From positions 37,147 through 101,146 of the forward strand of contig JAFUFU010000047.1 in assembly GCA_017469785.1 (NCBI GenBank): a DNA stretch of 64,000 bases, in the 5' to 3' direction. Source of the DNA: Treponema sp. Lineage in GTDB: Bacteria; Spirochaetota; Spirochaetia; Treponematales; Treponemataceae. Each line of letters begins with the position of its first letter. Positions within the stretch are counted from its first letter, which is position 1. Position numbers and translations under genes: made by a program. The notes below the pieces were generated by a model. The model searched no databases. It was not told the origin of the DNA and saw only the letters and a program-made list of their open reading frames with translations. Of the stretch, positions 37,357 to 46,673 are shown piece by piece.

Positions 37357-38346
37357 TTAATCTTCCCAGCTTCCTGTTTTGATTTCTTCGCGGATGCGCT
37401 GCCAGCTTTCAAAACGCTCTTCGCTGATAAGGCCTGCTTCCACGGCTTCAAGGATTTTGCAGCCTGGCTCGCTGTCGTGCTTGCAGTTTGTGCCGAATTT
37501 ACACGAGCCGACTAGCTTTTCCATTTCTGGGAAGTAAAGCGCGAGGTCATCGGCCGCGATGTCGTTGAGGACGAAGCGGCGGACTCCCGGAGTGTCGATG
37601 ATTGAGGCGTAGGCATTCTGCACTCCGCCGACAATGGACTCGTTCAGGTGTATGTGCATGAGAGTGCCTTTTGTGGTGGTGTGGGAACCTTTCCCGTATT
37701 TTTTGCTGAGGCTGCCTGTTTTTAGGACGCAGGAATTGTCAAGGACATTCACCAAAGATGATTTTCCGATTCCAGACTGGCCTACAAGAGCGCTCAATTT
37801 GCCTGTAATCAGCTCTGCCAGTTCCGTAAGACCCTCGCCTGTTTTTGCGGAGACACGGAGAACTTTGTAGCCGACTTCTTCCCATATTGAAAGTCGGTTC
37901 TGAAAATCAGGGTCCTGAGCTTCTGGTAAATCGTATTTGTTCACGACGATGACGGGCGTGAGATTCTGATATTCTGCCTGTACGAGTTCCCGATCGATGA
38001 AGCGGGGACGGAATTCCGGTTCACCCGGCGTGGTGACAAGAATTATGTAATCTAGATTTGCCGCAAGAAGTTGGGGAGCGCGGCCTTTTACGTTCCATCT
38101 GATGAAAGCGTTGGCGCGGGGAACAAGGGATAAAATAAGCCCCTTTTCAGACTCAGGATCTTCCAGTTCAATCTGGACGCGGTCGCCGGGAGCCAGGGGA
38201 TTGTAATAGCGGGAGTCGAGCTTGAGCCGCTTGCTTTTAAAGGAGCACTGCCGCCGTATGTGATTGCCGTCGTCGTCAGTGTCGTCACATTCTATTTCGA
38301 AAACATTGTTGCTTCCGCTTAAAACGGTGCCTGTAATTTGCATCAT
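37357..38346 (-). CDS. rsgA: ribosome small-subunit biogenesis GTPase RsgA
   Basis: 329 residues: an N-terminal OB-fold, a circularly permuted GTPase (NKYD comes before GQSGIGKSS and DTPG) and a C-terminal zinc-binding region with CKFGTNCKHDSEPGC. RsgA checks and releases late 30S subunits. It is followed 6 bases later by mutS2 on the same strand. Two consecutive ATGs begin the frame; either may be used. Confidence 0.96.
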   Translation of the reverse strand: MMQITGTVLSGSNNVFEIECDDTDDDGNHIRRQCSFKSKRLKLDSRYYNPLAPGDRVQIELEDPESEKGLILSLVPRANAFIRWNVKGRAPQLLAANLDYIILVTTPGEPEFRPRFIDRELVQAEYQNLTPVIVVNKYDLPEAQDPDFQNRLSIWEEVGYKVLRVSAKTGEGLTELAELITGKLSALVGQSGIGKSSLVNVLDNSCVLKTGSLSKKYGKGSHTTTKGTLMHIHLNESIVGGVQNAYASIIDTPGVRRFVLNDIAADDLALYFPEMEKLVGSCKFGTNCKHDSEPGCKILEAVEAGLISEERFESWQRIREEIKTGSWED

Positions 38347-38402
38347 ATATCGTTATTTTAAGGGAGAAAGAGAGAATTTGCAAGATTTTTTTGAATTTTC
38401 TA

Positions 38403-38431
38403 TTGACATAAAATGCAAGTTTCTATATATT
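38403..38431 (+). promoter_or_regulatory. tRNA promoter
   Basis: TTGACA (38403-38408), a 17-base spacer and TATATT (38426-38431), followed by TATTCTCAC. The -35, spacing, -10 and the ATTCTCAC that follows are the same as in the rRNA promoter at 63913. Confidence 0.85.
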
Positions 38432-38447
38432 TATTCTCACATTGCAT

Positions 38448-38518
38448 TCCCCGATTGTGTAATGGTAGCACCTCAGATTCTGGTTCTGATTGTGGGGGTT
38501 CGAATCCTCCTTGGGGAA
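38448..38518 (+). tRNA. tRNA-Gln (anticodon CTG)
   Basis: The cloverleaf folds completely. Acceptor TCCCCGA pairs with TTGGGGA; the D arm is GTG/CAC; anticodon stem TCAGA/TCTGA carries loop TTCTGGT, giving anticodon CTG; the T arm GGGGG/CCTCC has loop TTCGAAT. Discriminator base is A and no CCA is encoded. The U1-A72 pair is typical of glutamine tRNA. Confidence 0.93.
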
Positions 38519-38521
38519 CTA

Positions 38522-38548
38522 AGCTGACAAAAGTCAGCTATTTTTTTT
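38522..38548 (+). terminator. terminator after tRNA-Gln
   Basis: AGCTGAC (38522-38528), AAAA loop, GTCAGCT (38533-38539), then A and a run of eight T. Confidence 0.85.
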
Positions 38549-38564
38549 AAGGCATAAGCCTTTT

Positions 38565-38637
38565 GGCCGCTTCGAATATCGGTTTAGTTCGCCGCCCTCT
38601 CAAGGCGGAGAGACGGGTTCGACTCCCGTAGTGGCTA
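38565..38637 (+). tRNA. tRNA-Glu (anticodon CTC)
   Basis: Acceptor GGCCGCT pairs with AGTGGCT (with two G-U pairs), D stem GAA/TTC, anticodon stem CCGCC/GGCGG with loop CTCTCAA giving CTC, and T arm ACGGG/CCCGT with loop TTCGACT. Discriminator A, no encoded CCA. It has its own terminator; an AAGGC-ATAA-GCCTT hairpin lies just in front. Confidence 0.92.
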
Positions 38638-38641
38638 TCGA

Positions 38642-38674
38642 AGAACTTCACCAAAATTGGCTGAAGTTCTTTTT
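38642..38674 (+). terminator. terminator after tRNA-Glu
   Basis: AGAACTTCA (38642-38650) pairs with TGAAGTTCT (38662-38670), with an inner CCAA/TTGG, followed by T-rich sequence. Confidence 0.85.
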
Positions 38675-38702
38675 ATTTATTGTGGGGATCTGTTATGAAG
38701 AT

Positions 38703-38970
38703 GGAGTCGAACCCCGAAGTGAGCGCCGACCAAGGGGAGGAAAAGGCGGCATGGATGCCGCCGAAAGCGAACGAAGGCGGGCTGGAAGCGTAGCACACGA
38801 TGTGCGGAGCTGGAAGCCTTCGACTCCCGTAGTGGCTATGGAAGAAATCTCGGCTCAGGTCGAGATTTTTTTATTTTACAGTGAATGCCGCTCCGCTATG
38901 GAGCAATGCCGCAGGCAGTCGTAAGCGTAGCGGACGACCGAGCGTGAGTGAGCCAGGGAACAGCGGCAGT
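38703..38970. repeat. hairpin-rich region with fragments of tRNA-Glu
   Basis: The last 21 bases of tRNA-Glu and its flank (38618-38638) recur exactly at 38819-38839, followed by a new terminator-like hairpin (AATCTCG near 38846 against CGAGATT, then T). At 38703 GGAGTCGAACC is an inverted T-arm fragment. Between and after are strong hairpins (GGCGGCAT-GG-ATGCCGCC; GCTCC-GCTAT-GGAGC). No complete second tRNA and no protein gene are visible in this stretch. Confidence 0.7.
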
Positions 38971-38984
38971 CAGTTGATTTGCGT

Positions 38985-39689
38985 ATGAATAATAAATCTG
39001 CTTTTTTGAATGGTCTTGCGGCCGGAATTCCCATTGGACTTGGCTATTTCGCGGTTTCTTTTTCTTTGGGAATCGTGGCGCGGAAGGCGGGTCTGAATCC
39101 CTTGCAGGGCTTTGTGGCCAGTTGGTTTAATCTTGCTTCGGCGGGGGAGTACGCTCTTTTTAATGCCATTGAGCAGCTGGTCACTTATTTTGAGGTCGCG
39201 CTGATTACTTTCGTGGTAAATGCCCGCTATCTTTTGATGAGCTGCGCTTTGAGCCAGCGGTTTTCAGCGGAGACGCCTTTTTTTCACCGTTTCCTTGTGG
39301 CATTCGGAATCACTGACGAGATTTTCGGCGTGTCCATTGCCCAAACTGGCGCGCTGAATCCTTTCTATAATTACGGTGCTATGGCTGTGGCTGTTCCCTT
39401 GTGGAGCATAGGCACTTCCTTGGGAATTATCGCGGGAAACATGCTTCCTGCCATGGTGGTGAATGCCCTTTCGGTGGCCCTTTACGGCATGTTCATCGCC
39501 ATTATCATTCCGCCTGCCAAAAAGAACATGACAATCGCCGCCGCCGTGGTAGTGAGTTTCGCTCTAAGCTGGGGATTTTCGGTCCTGCCCTTCGTGAGGG
39601 AACTTTCCAGCGGCAACAGGACTATAATCCTGACGGTGGCAATTTCGGCGGTGCTGGCGTATTTGAAGCCAATTAGCAATGAGCAATGA
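38985..39689 (+). CDS. azlC: AzlC-family branched-chain amino-acid exporter, large subunit
   Basis: 234 residues, all membrane helices and short loops, with the family's N-terminal GIPIGLGYFAVSFSLGIVARKAGLN and a central NARYLLM(S)CALS segment. AzlC with AzlD exports branched-chain amino acids or analogues. The ATG at 38985 is chosen over an in-frame TTG six bases upstream. The azlD gene follows after 128 bases of repeat-like sequence. Confidence 0.9.
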   Translation: MNNKSAFLNGLAAGIPIGLGYFAVSFSLGIVARKAGLNPLQGFVASWFNLASAGEYALFNAIEQLVTYFEVALITFVVNARYLLMSCALSQRFSAETPFFHRFLVAFGITDEIFGVSIAQTGALNPFYNYGAMAVAVPLWSIGTSLGIIAGNMLPAMVVNALSVALYGMFIAIIIPPAKKNMTIAAAVVVSFALSWGFSVLPFVRELSSGNRTIILTVAISAVLAYLKPISNEQ

Positions 39690-39817
39690 GGAATTAGGAA
39701 TGAGAGTTTAGTCACTAATTGGACTAATTACACAAATTATGATTCGAGAAATTTAATTTGTGTCTGAAACTCTGTGTGCTCTGTGAGGGAGTATTAAAAT
39801 TACAGGAAAAGTGCATT
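39690..39817. repeat. repeat-like spacer between azlC and azlD
   Basis: It contains short tandem-like strings (AGCAATGAG, AGGAATTAGGAATGAG; CACTAATTGGACTAATTACAC) and ends with CTCTGTGTGCTCTGTGAGG, the same end motif as repeats A-D. No gene is seen. Confidence 0.5.
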
Positions 39818-40117
39818 ATGTCTGGAAACGCTTATATTTATATTTTTACGGCCTGGCTTGTCTCTTATTTGATTCGTGTGCTGCCGCTTACTTTGATTCG
39901 GAAGCCTATTGAGAATCGTTTTATCCGCTCTTTTTTGTATTATGTTCCCTATGTCACTCTCTCGGTGATGACTTTTCCTGCCATTATTCAGGCGACCGGT
40001 TCGGAGATTGCGGGGCTGGCGGCTCTTGTGGTGGGAGTCCTGCTCTCTTTTTTTGGAGCCGGCCTTTTCCCCGTGGCCATCGCCTGCTGCCTTGTGGCCT
40101 TTGTTGCCCGAGGCTAG
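39818..40117 (+). CDS. azlD: AzlD-family branched-chain amino-acid exporter, small subunit
   Basis: 99 residues with four membrane helices and the AzlD pattern (WLVSYLIRVLPLTLIRK near the start, IENRFIRSFLYYVPYVTLSVMTFP). The ATG at 39818 has CAGGAAA upstream; an earlier in-frame start lies in the repeat. It partners the preceding AzlC. Confidence 0.88.
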   Translation: MSGNAYIYIFTAWLVSYLIRVLPLTLIRKPIENRFIRSFLYYVPYVTLSVMTFPAIIQATGSEIAGLAALVVGVLLSFFGAGLFPVAIACCLVAFVARG

Positions 40118-40127
40118 GGGAATTTGA

Positions 40128-40133
40128 TATAAT
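40128..40133 (+). promoter_or_regulatory. -10 box 6 bases before the uvrA start
   Basis: A perfect TATAAT ends 6 bases before the GTG start at 40140, with TTGCCC 18 bases upstream as a possible -35. The transcript should begin at the start codon. Confidence 0.6.
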
Positions 40134-40139
40134 AGACCC

Positions 40140-43067
40140 GTGGAAAATTCAGAAAAAAATTACTCATTCAAGAACATACATCGCGTTGATGGTGAAAAAA
40201 TCGTCATTCAGGGGGCGCGGGAGCACAATCTCAAAAACATCTCCGTGGAGATTCCCCGCAACAAGCTGGTCGTTATTTCAGGTCTTTCAGGAAGCGGCAA
40301 GTCTTCCCTTGCTTTTGACACCCTTTTTGCAGAGGGTCAGCGCCGTTATATGGAAAGCCTTTCCAGCTATGCAAGGCAGTTTTTGGGCAGCATGGATAAG
40401 CCTGATGTGGATTTAATCGAAGGCCTTTCCCCTGCAATTTCTATTGAACAAAAAACGACTCACAATAATCCCCGGTCAACAGTGGGCACGGTCACTGAAA
40501 TTTATGATTATTACCGTCTTCTTTTTGCCAGGATTGGCCACGCCCACTGTCCGAATTGCGGCAGGGAGATTAAAGAACAGAGTGAAGACCAGATTATCGA
40601 CACCATTATGTCCTGGGGCGAGGGAACAAAAATCACTCTTTTGGCTCCTGTTATCCGCGGGAAAAAGGGCGAGCATCAGAAAATCATCGAGGACGCCCAG
40701 AAGTCAGGTTTTGTCCGCGCTCGTATTGACGGCCTTATGGTGGAGCTGGACGATTCAATCAAACTTGACAAGCAGAAAAAGCACACGATCGAAATTGTCG
40801 TTGACCGAATCGCAATCAAGGAAGACTCCCGCAAGCGTCTTGCAGAAAGCGTTGAGGCGGCCTTGCAAAGCTCCAACGGCGTAATCGTTGTTTTGCGGCG
40901 GGTGGAAGACGAGAGCGAGAAGGGCTGGCACGAGGAAGAAGTCTTTTTCAGCCAGAAAAATGCCTGTCCTGATTGCGGAATTTCTATCCCTGAACTGCAG
41001 CCACGGCTTTTCTCTTTCAACAATCCTTTCGGAGCTTGCCCGGAATGTACGGGAATCGGCGAAAAAATGGAATGGGACGCAAAAAAAATCCTTCCTGACG
41101 AGTCTCTTTCCTTTAACGAGGGTGCTTTTCCTTTCTACAATCCCGACAGCGAATGGAACCGCTCTCTTTTCGGAGCTGTTGCCGAGACCGGCGGATTTTC
41201 CCTTGACACGCCCATAAAAGATTTGAGCGAAGAGCAGAAAAATTTCCTCTGGCAGGGCGACGACTCAAAAATCATGCACTGGATTTACCAGAAGCAGAGC
41301 GGCGAGGGATTCTCCGAGTACAAGCGGCCCTGGATCGGCGTTTGGGCTGACATGAAGCGTCGTCACAACGAGGCCTGGGGTGAAGCCCAGCGGGTTCGCA
41401 TGGAAGAGAGGTTCATGTCGGTGTCGGAGTGTACCTGCTGTCACGGAAAGCGCCTGCGAAAAGAGGCACTGGGAGTCACTCTCGGCGGAAAAAATGACAA
41501 GAACATCATCGACTTGTGCGGCTTGAGCGTAATCGAGAGCCTTGATTTTATCGAAAATTTGCAGCTGACCGAAACCGAAAAACTTATCGCTTCTCAGATT
41601 GTAAAGGAAATCAAAGCCCGCCTCACTTTCCTGAAAAATGTGGGCTTGGATTATCTTACTTTGGAGCGGTCTGCAGGTACTTTGAGCGGCGGCGAGGCTC
41701 AGCGAATCAGGCTTGCCACCCAGATTGGAAGCGGCCTTACAGGCGTAATGTACATTCTTGACGAGCCTTCAATCGGACTTCACCAGCGGGACAATGAGCG
41801 CCTTATCGAAACCCTCACTTATCTCCGTGACCTTAAAAACACTGTCATTGTGGTTGAGCATGACGAGCAGACTTTGCGCACGGCGGACTGGCTCGTTGAC
41901 ATCGGTCCCGGGGCCGGCGTTCACGGCGGAAATGTCATCGCTTCGGGAACTCCTTCTCAGGTCATGGAAGTGAGCGAAAGCATTACAGGCCAGTATCTTA
42001 AAGGCACTCTTTACATGGCCCTTCCGAAAGAGAGGCGAAAGGGTAACGGTAATTTCATTTCAATCAAGGGAGTCCGGGAGCATAATCTTAAAAATATCAG
42101 CGTGGACATTCCTTTGGGAACTTTCACCTGCATCACGGGTGTTTCCGGAAGCGGAAAATCCACCCTTTTAAGCGATGTTTTTTATCCTGTGGTCTCAAAT
42201 ACCCTCATGCGAACCGATTACAAGGCAGGTGAGCATGACTCAATCACAGGAATAGAGCACATCGACAAGGTAATCAACATAGACCAGAGCCCGATTGGCC
42301 GCACTCCCCGTAGTAACCCGGTCACCTATGTGGGCGTTTTTGACAGTATAAGGGAATTGTTTGCTTCTTTGCCCGACTCAAAGGCTCGTGGCTACAAGAG
42401 CGGTCGCTTCAGCTTCAATGTGAAGGGCGGCCGCTGCGAGAACTGTCAGGGGGCGGGAACCATTACCATCGAAATGAACTTCCTGCCTGATGTTTTCATT
42501 CAGTGTGATGTCTGCCACGGACACAGATTCAATCAGGAGACTCTGGACGTGCGCTACAAGGGGAAGAATATTTCCGATGTCCTCAACATGACAATCGAAG
42601 AGGCGGCGGATTTCTTCAACTCCATTCCTCACATTTCCCGTAAGCTGGAGACCCTAAAGAGCGTGGGCTTGGGCTATATCCAGCTCGGTCAGTCTGCCCT
42701 CACTTTGAGCGGCGGCGAGGCTCAGCGGGTAAAGCTTGCCACGGAACTTGCCCGGCCTTCCACTGGAAAGACTCTTTACATCCTTGACGAGCCCACCACG
42801 GGTCTTCACTTTGCGGATGTAAAAGTCCTCATGGATGTGATTCAGCGGCTTGTTGACAAAGGCAACTCCGTCGTGATGATTGAGCATAACCTTGATGTAA
42901 TCGCTCAGGCTGATTATATAATCGACCTGGGGCCTGACGGTGGAAACAAGGGCGGCCAAATCGTAGACACAGGCACCCCTGAGGAAGTGGCTTCCCGCTG
43001 GCAGACGACAGGAAGCTACACAGGAAAGTTCATCGAACAGACCCTGGCACACGCCCATAAGGAATGA
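40140..43067 (+). CDS. uvrA: excinuclease ABC subunit A
   Basis: 975 residues of the UvrA DNA-damage sensor for nucleotide excision repair. Two ABC modules are present (Walker [10 protein letters not shown] near residue 48 and GVSGSGKST near 666; both LSGGEAQR signatures). Zinc-finger cysteine pairs are present ([24 protein letters not shown]...CDVCHG). The start is GTG, directly after a -10 box, with no Shine-Dalgarno at the proper distance. Confidence 0.97.
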   Translation: MENSEKNYSFKNIHRVDGEKIVIQGAREHNLKNISVEIPRNKLVVISGLSGSGKSSLAFDTLFAEGQRRYMESLSSYARQFLGSMDKPDVDLIEGLSPAISIEQKTTHNNPRSTVGTVTEIYDYYRLLFARIGHAHCPNCGREIKEQSEDQIIDTIMSWGEGTKITLLAPVIRGKKGEHQKIIEDAQKSGFVRARIDGLMVELDDSIKLDKQKKHTIEIVVDRIAIKEDSRKRLAESVEAALQSSNGVIVVLRRVEDESEKGWHEEEVFFSQKNACPDCGISIPELQPRLFSFNNPFGACPECTGIGEKMEWDAKKILPDESLSFNEGAFPFYNPDSEWNRSLFGAVAETGGFSLDTPIKDLSEEQKNFLWQGDDSKIMHWIYQKQSGEGFSEYKRPWIGVWADMKRRHNEAWGEAQRVRMEERFMSVSECTCCHGKRLRKEALGVTLGGKNDKNIIDLCGLSVIESLDFIENLQLTETEKLIASQIVKEIKARLTFLKNVGLDYLTLERSAGTLSGGEAQRIRLATQIGSGLTGVMYILDEPSIGLHQRDNERLIETLTYLRDLKNTVIVVEHDEQTLRTADWLVDIGPGAGVHGGNVIASGTPSQVMEVSESITGQYLKGTLYMALPKERRKGNGNFISIKGVREHNLKNISVDIPLGTFTCITGVSGSGKSTLLSDVFYPVVSNTLMRTDYKAGEHDSITGIEHIDKVINIDQSPIGRTPRSNPVTYVGVFDSIRELFASLPDSKARGYKSGRFSFNVKGGRCENCQGAGTITIEMNFLPDVFIQCDVCHGHRFNQETLDVRYKGKNISDVLNMTIEEAADFFNSIPHISRKLETLKSVGLGYIQLGQSALTLSGGEAQRVKLATELARPSTGKTLYILDEPTTGLHFADVKVLMDVIQRLVDKGNSVVMIEHNLDVIAQADYIIDLGPDGGNKGGQIVDTGTPEEVASRWQTTGSYTGKFIEQTLAHAHKE

Positions 43068-43069
43068 TA

Positions 43070-43177
43070 GAATCCACAGATTCGCACAGATATACACAGA
43101 TTAAAATTTTGCTTATATGAAAAACTTTCCCATGGAAAACATATAATCTGTGATAATCGGTGGAAATCTGTGGATAA
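43070..43177. repeat. intergenic repeat with ATCTGTG ends
   Basis: The left end reads TCCACAGATTCGCACAGAT and the right end GGTGGAAATCTGTGGA, roughly inverted copies. The same ATCTGTG words occur at 15108-15131. It fills the uvrA to LptD-like gap and overlaps the last bases of no gene. Confidence 0.55.
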
Positions 43178-43185
43178 AAATATAA

Positions 43186-46100
43186 ATGAAAAAAAGTTTT
43201 TTTGTGCTGGCAGTCCTAGTTTTCTCTCTTTTTTCTCTTCCGCTTTTCGGGGCGGAGGGGGAAAAGTCCGTGATTTCTATCGATCAGGCACAAAAAGTTG
43301 AGAATATAAAGGATGCTGTTTCCGGCGAAGACTGCATCGTTCTAACAGGAGCCGTAAAAATCAGCGTTAGCCGGGGAAGTACCAAGACAACGATTAAAGC
43401 CGAGCGGATCAATTACAACCGTGCCACGGAAATGCTCTACGCTGAGGGCAGTGTTTCTCTGGAGCAATCTGGCGGCAGCGCAGGCGGTGAGACGATTACG
43501 GCTTCCAGCCTGCTTTTCAACACGGCCACCCTTGAAGGCGTATTCGACAACGGCCGGGCCGTTCAGACTTCCAGCGACGCAATCAACCTGCCATCTGGCT
43601 CAACCCTTATCGTCGCCTCAGATGTGTTTGGACGGGATTCCGGTGGAACCATTGCCTTCAAATCCGGAGAGCTTACCTTCTGTGATGATGAGAATCCCCA
43701 CTGGCGAATCAAGGCTACCCGAATCTGGCTTCTTCCCGGCGGAGAATTTGCTTTTCTGAACGCCACTCTTTTTGTGGGATATGTTCCCCTTCTTTATCTG
43801 CCAGCTTTCTATTACCCCAAGGACGAGCTTATTTTCAATCCTGCTTTTGGTTACAGGCAGCGTGAGGGATATTACATCAATACGACCACATATCTTTACG
43901 GACGAAAAAAATCCGATGCGCTCAGTTCGGCCGATATCAATACAAAACTCAATTCGAGCAGTTCCAGTTCGTCTTCCACTGATGATGACAAAATCAATTT
44001 TTTCAGTTTCATGAACACCAGCTCTATGAAGGAGCAGAGAAGGGAAGGGCTTGTCCTTCACAATCTCGATGAGGATTACAAGGGCGACACTTCTAAATAT
44101 TTCAAGGTTATGGCCGATTATTACGCGAACATGGGCGCTATGGTTGGTTTTGACGGAGTTTTTGCCCCGAACTCAGTTCTGACTAGCCTTACGACGAATC
44201 TGGAGCTTGGTTTTTCAAATACTGTTTTCCGAAACAACTCGATTTATCTCGCAAAAAATGAGAACGGAGAAATCATTGACGACCGTTCCAATTTCCTTGG
44301 CAAGGAATTGCCATTCCGATATCAGGCGAATGTAAAACTCAGCGTGGTAAAGCCATTTTCCCTCAGCCTCAGTATGCCGCTGTATTCCGATCCCTTCTTT
44401 GACTATGATTTCAATACCCGGGCCGAGACTATGGACTGGATTGACTTTGCCATGAACGGTGTGGATGCAAGCTCTACAAGCGATGAGCTTACAGTCACCG
44501 AAACTTCATCATTCACATGGACGCTTAACGGCTCTTACAACATTCCCCTTCCTGACTTTTTGAATCCCTATGTCACGACTCTTTCGCTTTCAAGTTTCTC
44601 TTCTTCCATCGTATACTCTTCAAAGGCGAACGAGGAGCTGGCCAGCGACTCCCGTTACACATCCACATGGGCCACCTACACGCCGGAGAGAAAATTCTAT
44701 TATCCGTCTCAGGTGAATCCCTTCAAGGCAAGCGGAAAAATAGCCGGCACCTTGTTTCAGTATCCCCTGAAATCCAAGTCAAAGGCTACTGAAAAATCCA
44801 TCGCGACGCTGAACCCGCCGGCTGACCTTGACACTTCTGAAAAGACTGAAAAAGCAGAATCAGAGGGAAATGCCGGCGCCGCCGATGAAAAATCTGCTGA
44901 TGGCGGCACTGGCTCGGAGACTGAAGCCGAACCCGTGCTTGCCGAATCTTATCTTCCATCTCTTACAACGCCAAGCTTTTCAACTACGGCGATAAACGGG
45001 ATTTCCTATGCGCTTACATATTCCGTTGCGCCTGATTTTACATCTCAGTTTTCTTATTCTTCCGTGATTCTCAAGACACCGGAAGATTTTGAATGGAACG
45101 ATATGCAGTCAACTTATATTCAGGTGAAGTCTCCCACCGTCCTGACAAGTACCCTGGGGTACCGGGACAGTTTTGTGACTCTGACAGATTCATTCACATT
45201 CAGCCCCGTTTATCAGACTCATCCGTACCTGAAAATAACGGACACTTCATCTGAAGGCGGCTACACTGAGACTTCAGCCAAATCCGTAAAGAAGTCTGAC
45301 TACGCCGCCCGGAAAATGGATCTCACTGATGTCAACGCGCTTACTTTTAAGCCCTTCTATTATACAAAGCATTTTTCTGAAACATCCCTGACCTGGAATA
45401 CGACAGTCAAAATGGTTCGCACTGAGTTCGTCGGCGACGGTGACGACCCGGAATGGGATTATCTGACTACCGATATCTGGGATGAAGAGTGCGTTACGGT
45501 CCATAACTTGAATCTGGTTTTGGGGGCCAGTCAGTTTGACAAAAAAGTCTACCAGACCCTTTCTCTTACCACGACCCTCCCGCCTCAGGTTGACGAGTAC
45601 AAGGGAACGCTTACATTCGGCTTCCCGTATGTTGTCATTTCAGCCGGAACAGGTGTCAAGCAGACGAGCCAGGAGGATGATACATGGATAAAAGAGGATT
45701 TTAACCAGAATCTTTCTGTGAACATGTTCTCCAGCAAGCTGAAATTTACCGAATCCTATGTATACGATATGGAAAACGAAGAGCATACTTCTTTAAAAAT
45801 GTCGCTCTCTGGTTTTGGTCTGCAGGCGGCCTATACGGCTTCTTACGTGACAGGATATACTTTCGAGGAGAACAAGGGATGGATTTCAAACACAGAAAAA
45901 AAATTCCAGCCCTACCAGTTCAGCCTTGCCTATGCCAGCGGAACAAAAACCTTCAAACATCTCAGCGACCGCATTTCTTTCTCCCCGTCGCTTTCAATGA
46001 GTACAGTCTATGATTTCGTGCGTCCTACAAACAGTTATTTCCGATTTATTCCGGCCATCACGTTCAAGGTGAACAATTTCCTTGACCTGACATTCAGCCT

Positions 46101-46488
46101 GGAGACGAAAAACAGCAGCGTCTATCGTTATTTCTGCCCTGAATCTGATTTCCAGAAATACTATGAGGGAAATGGTGAGAGAAGCTTTTTCACTGATTTG
46201 ATGAATTCCTTCAGGTTTGACGATGAGAACTTGCGAAAAGCCAGTTCCTTCAAATTGCAGTCTTTGAAAGTCTCTGTTACCCACGACCTTGATGACTGGG
46301 ATTTGAACTGCTCATTCTCAATCACGCCGCGGCTTTTGACTCCCACTTCAACCGGATATTCTGGCGACGGCAAAAACTCATACTATGATTTCAGTCCGTA
46401 TTTCTCAATCAGCGTTTCATGGCGGCCTCTTGCCAGCATGAAGACTCAGATTGTCGATGAGTACGGGGAATGGGAACTTAACCCGTAA
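43186..46488 (+). CDS. LptD/OstA-like outer-membrane protein
   Basis: 1100 residues. After the signal peptide (1-22) comes an OstA-like beta-taco region (about 45-190: GAVKISVSRGSTKTTIKAERINYNRATEMLYAEGSVSLEQ) and the LptD hallmark VPLLYLPAFYYPKDE. A very large beta-barrel follows, with a low-complexity Glu/Ala/Ser insertion near residues 540-585. In Gram-negative bacteria LptD inserts lipopolysaccharide. Treponemes generally lack LPS, yet carry this homologue (TP0515 in T. pallidum), so its cargo is unknown; another lipid is the obvious guess. No LPS genes are in this window. Confidence 0.85.
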   Translation: MKKSFFVLAVLVFSLFSLPLFGAEGEKSVISIDQAQKVENIKDAVSGEDCIVLTGAVKISVSRGSTKTTIKAERINYNRATEMLYAEGSVSLEQSGGSAGGETITASSLLFNTATLEGVFDNGRAVQTSSDAINLPSGSTLIVASDVFGRDSGGTIAFKSGELTFCDDENPHWRIKATRIWLLPGGEFAFLNATLFVGYVPLLYLPAFYYPKDELIFNPAFGYRQREGYYINTTTYLYGRKKSDALSSADINTKLNSSSSSSSSTDDDKINFFSFMNTSSMKEQRREGLVLHNLDEDYKGDTSKYFKVMADYYANMGAMVGFDGVFAPNSVLTSLTTNLELGFSNTVFRNNSIYLAKNENGEIIDDRSNFLGKELPFRYQANVKLSVVKPFSLSLSMPLYSDPFFDYDFNTRAETMDWIDFAMNGVDASSTSDELTVTETSSFTWTLNGSYNIPLPDFLNPYVTTLSLSSFSSSIVYSSKANEELASDSRYTSTWATYTPERKFYYPSQVNPFKASGKIAGTLFQYPLKSKSKATEKSIATLNPPADLDTSEKTEKAESEGNAGAADEKSADGGTGSETEAEPVLAESYLPSLTTPSFSTTAINGISYALTYSVAPDFTSQFSYSSVILKTPEDFEWNDMQSTYIQVKSPTVLTSTLGYRDSFVTLTDSFTFSPVYQTHPYLKITDTSSEGGYTETSAKSVKKSDYAARKMDLTDVNALTFKPFYYTKHFSETSLTWNTTVKMVRTEFVGDGDDPEWDYLTTDIWDEECVTVHNLNLVLGASQFDKKVYQTLSLTTTLPPQVDEYKGTLTFGFPYVVISAGTGVKQTSQEDDTWIKEDFNQNLSVNMFSSKLKFTESYVYDMENEEHTSLKMSLSGFGLQAAYTASYVTGYTFEENKGWISNTEKKFQPYQFSLAYASGTKTFKHLSDRISFSPSLSMSTVYDFVRPTNSYFRFIPAITFKVNNFLDLTFSLETKNSSVYRYFCPESDFQKYYEGNGERSFFTDLMNSFRFDDENLRKASSFKLQSLKVSVTHDLDDWDLNCSFSITPRLLTPTSTGYSGDGKNSYYDFSPYFSISVSWRPLASMKTQIVDEYGEWELNP

Positions 46489-46616
46489 AACTCTTTGACT
46501 CATTTTTACACGGTGAAAATTTGTCTAACGCTCATTGTAAATGATTCCGATAATAAAAATTTTCTAAAAATGACTGAAAAATCCTTAAATGGTTCTGAAT
46601 TTTCTCCGAAAATTTT

Positions 46617-46647
46617 AATATGACAAATTTTGTATTTTTGTCACATT
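46617..46647. promoter_or_regulatory. inverted repeat before the orphan regulator
   Basis: AATATGACAAA (46617-46627) and TTTGTCACATT (46637-46647) match as inverted copies at 10 of 11 positions with a 9-base spacer. It lies about 27 bases before the start codon and could be a regulator site. The rest of the 185-base gap is AT-rich with no further structure recognised. Confidence 0.5.
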
Positions 46648-46673
46648 AAATTATTGTCTGCCTGGAGAGAAAG

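Noticed and set aside
38819-38839. A third tRNA gene
   Set aside because: Only the T-arm and acceptor 3' end are present. No D arm or anticodon arm precedes it.
38703-38924. Small protein genes in the tRNA-downstream region
   Set aside because: The open frames follow hairpin repeats, lack Shine-Dalgarno sites and encode compositionally biased peptides.
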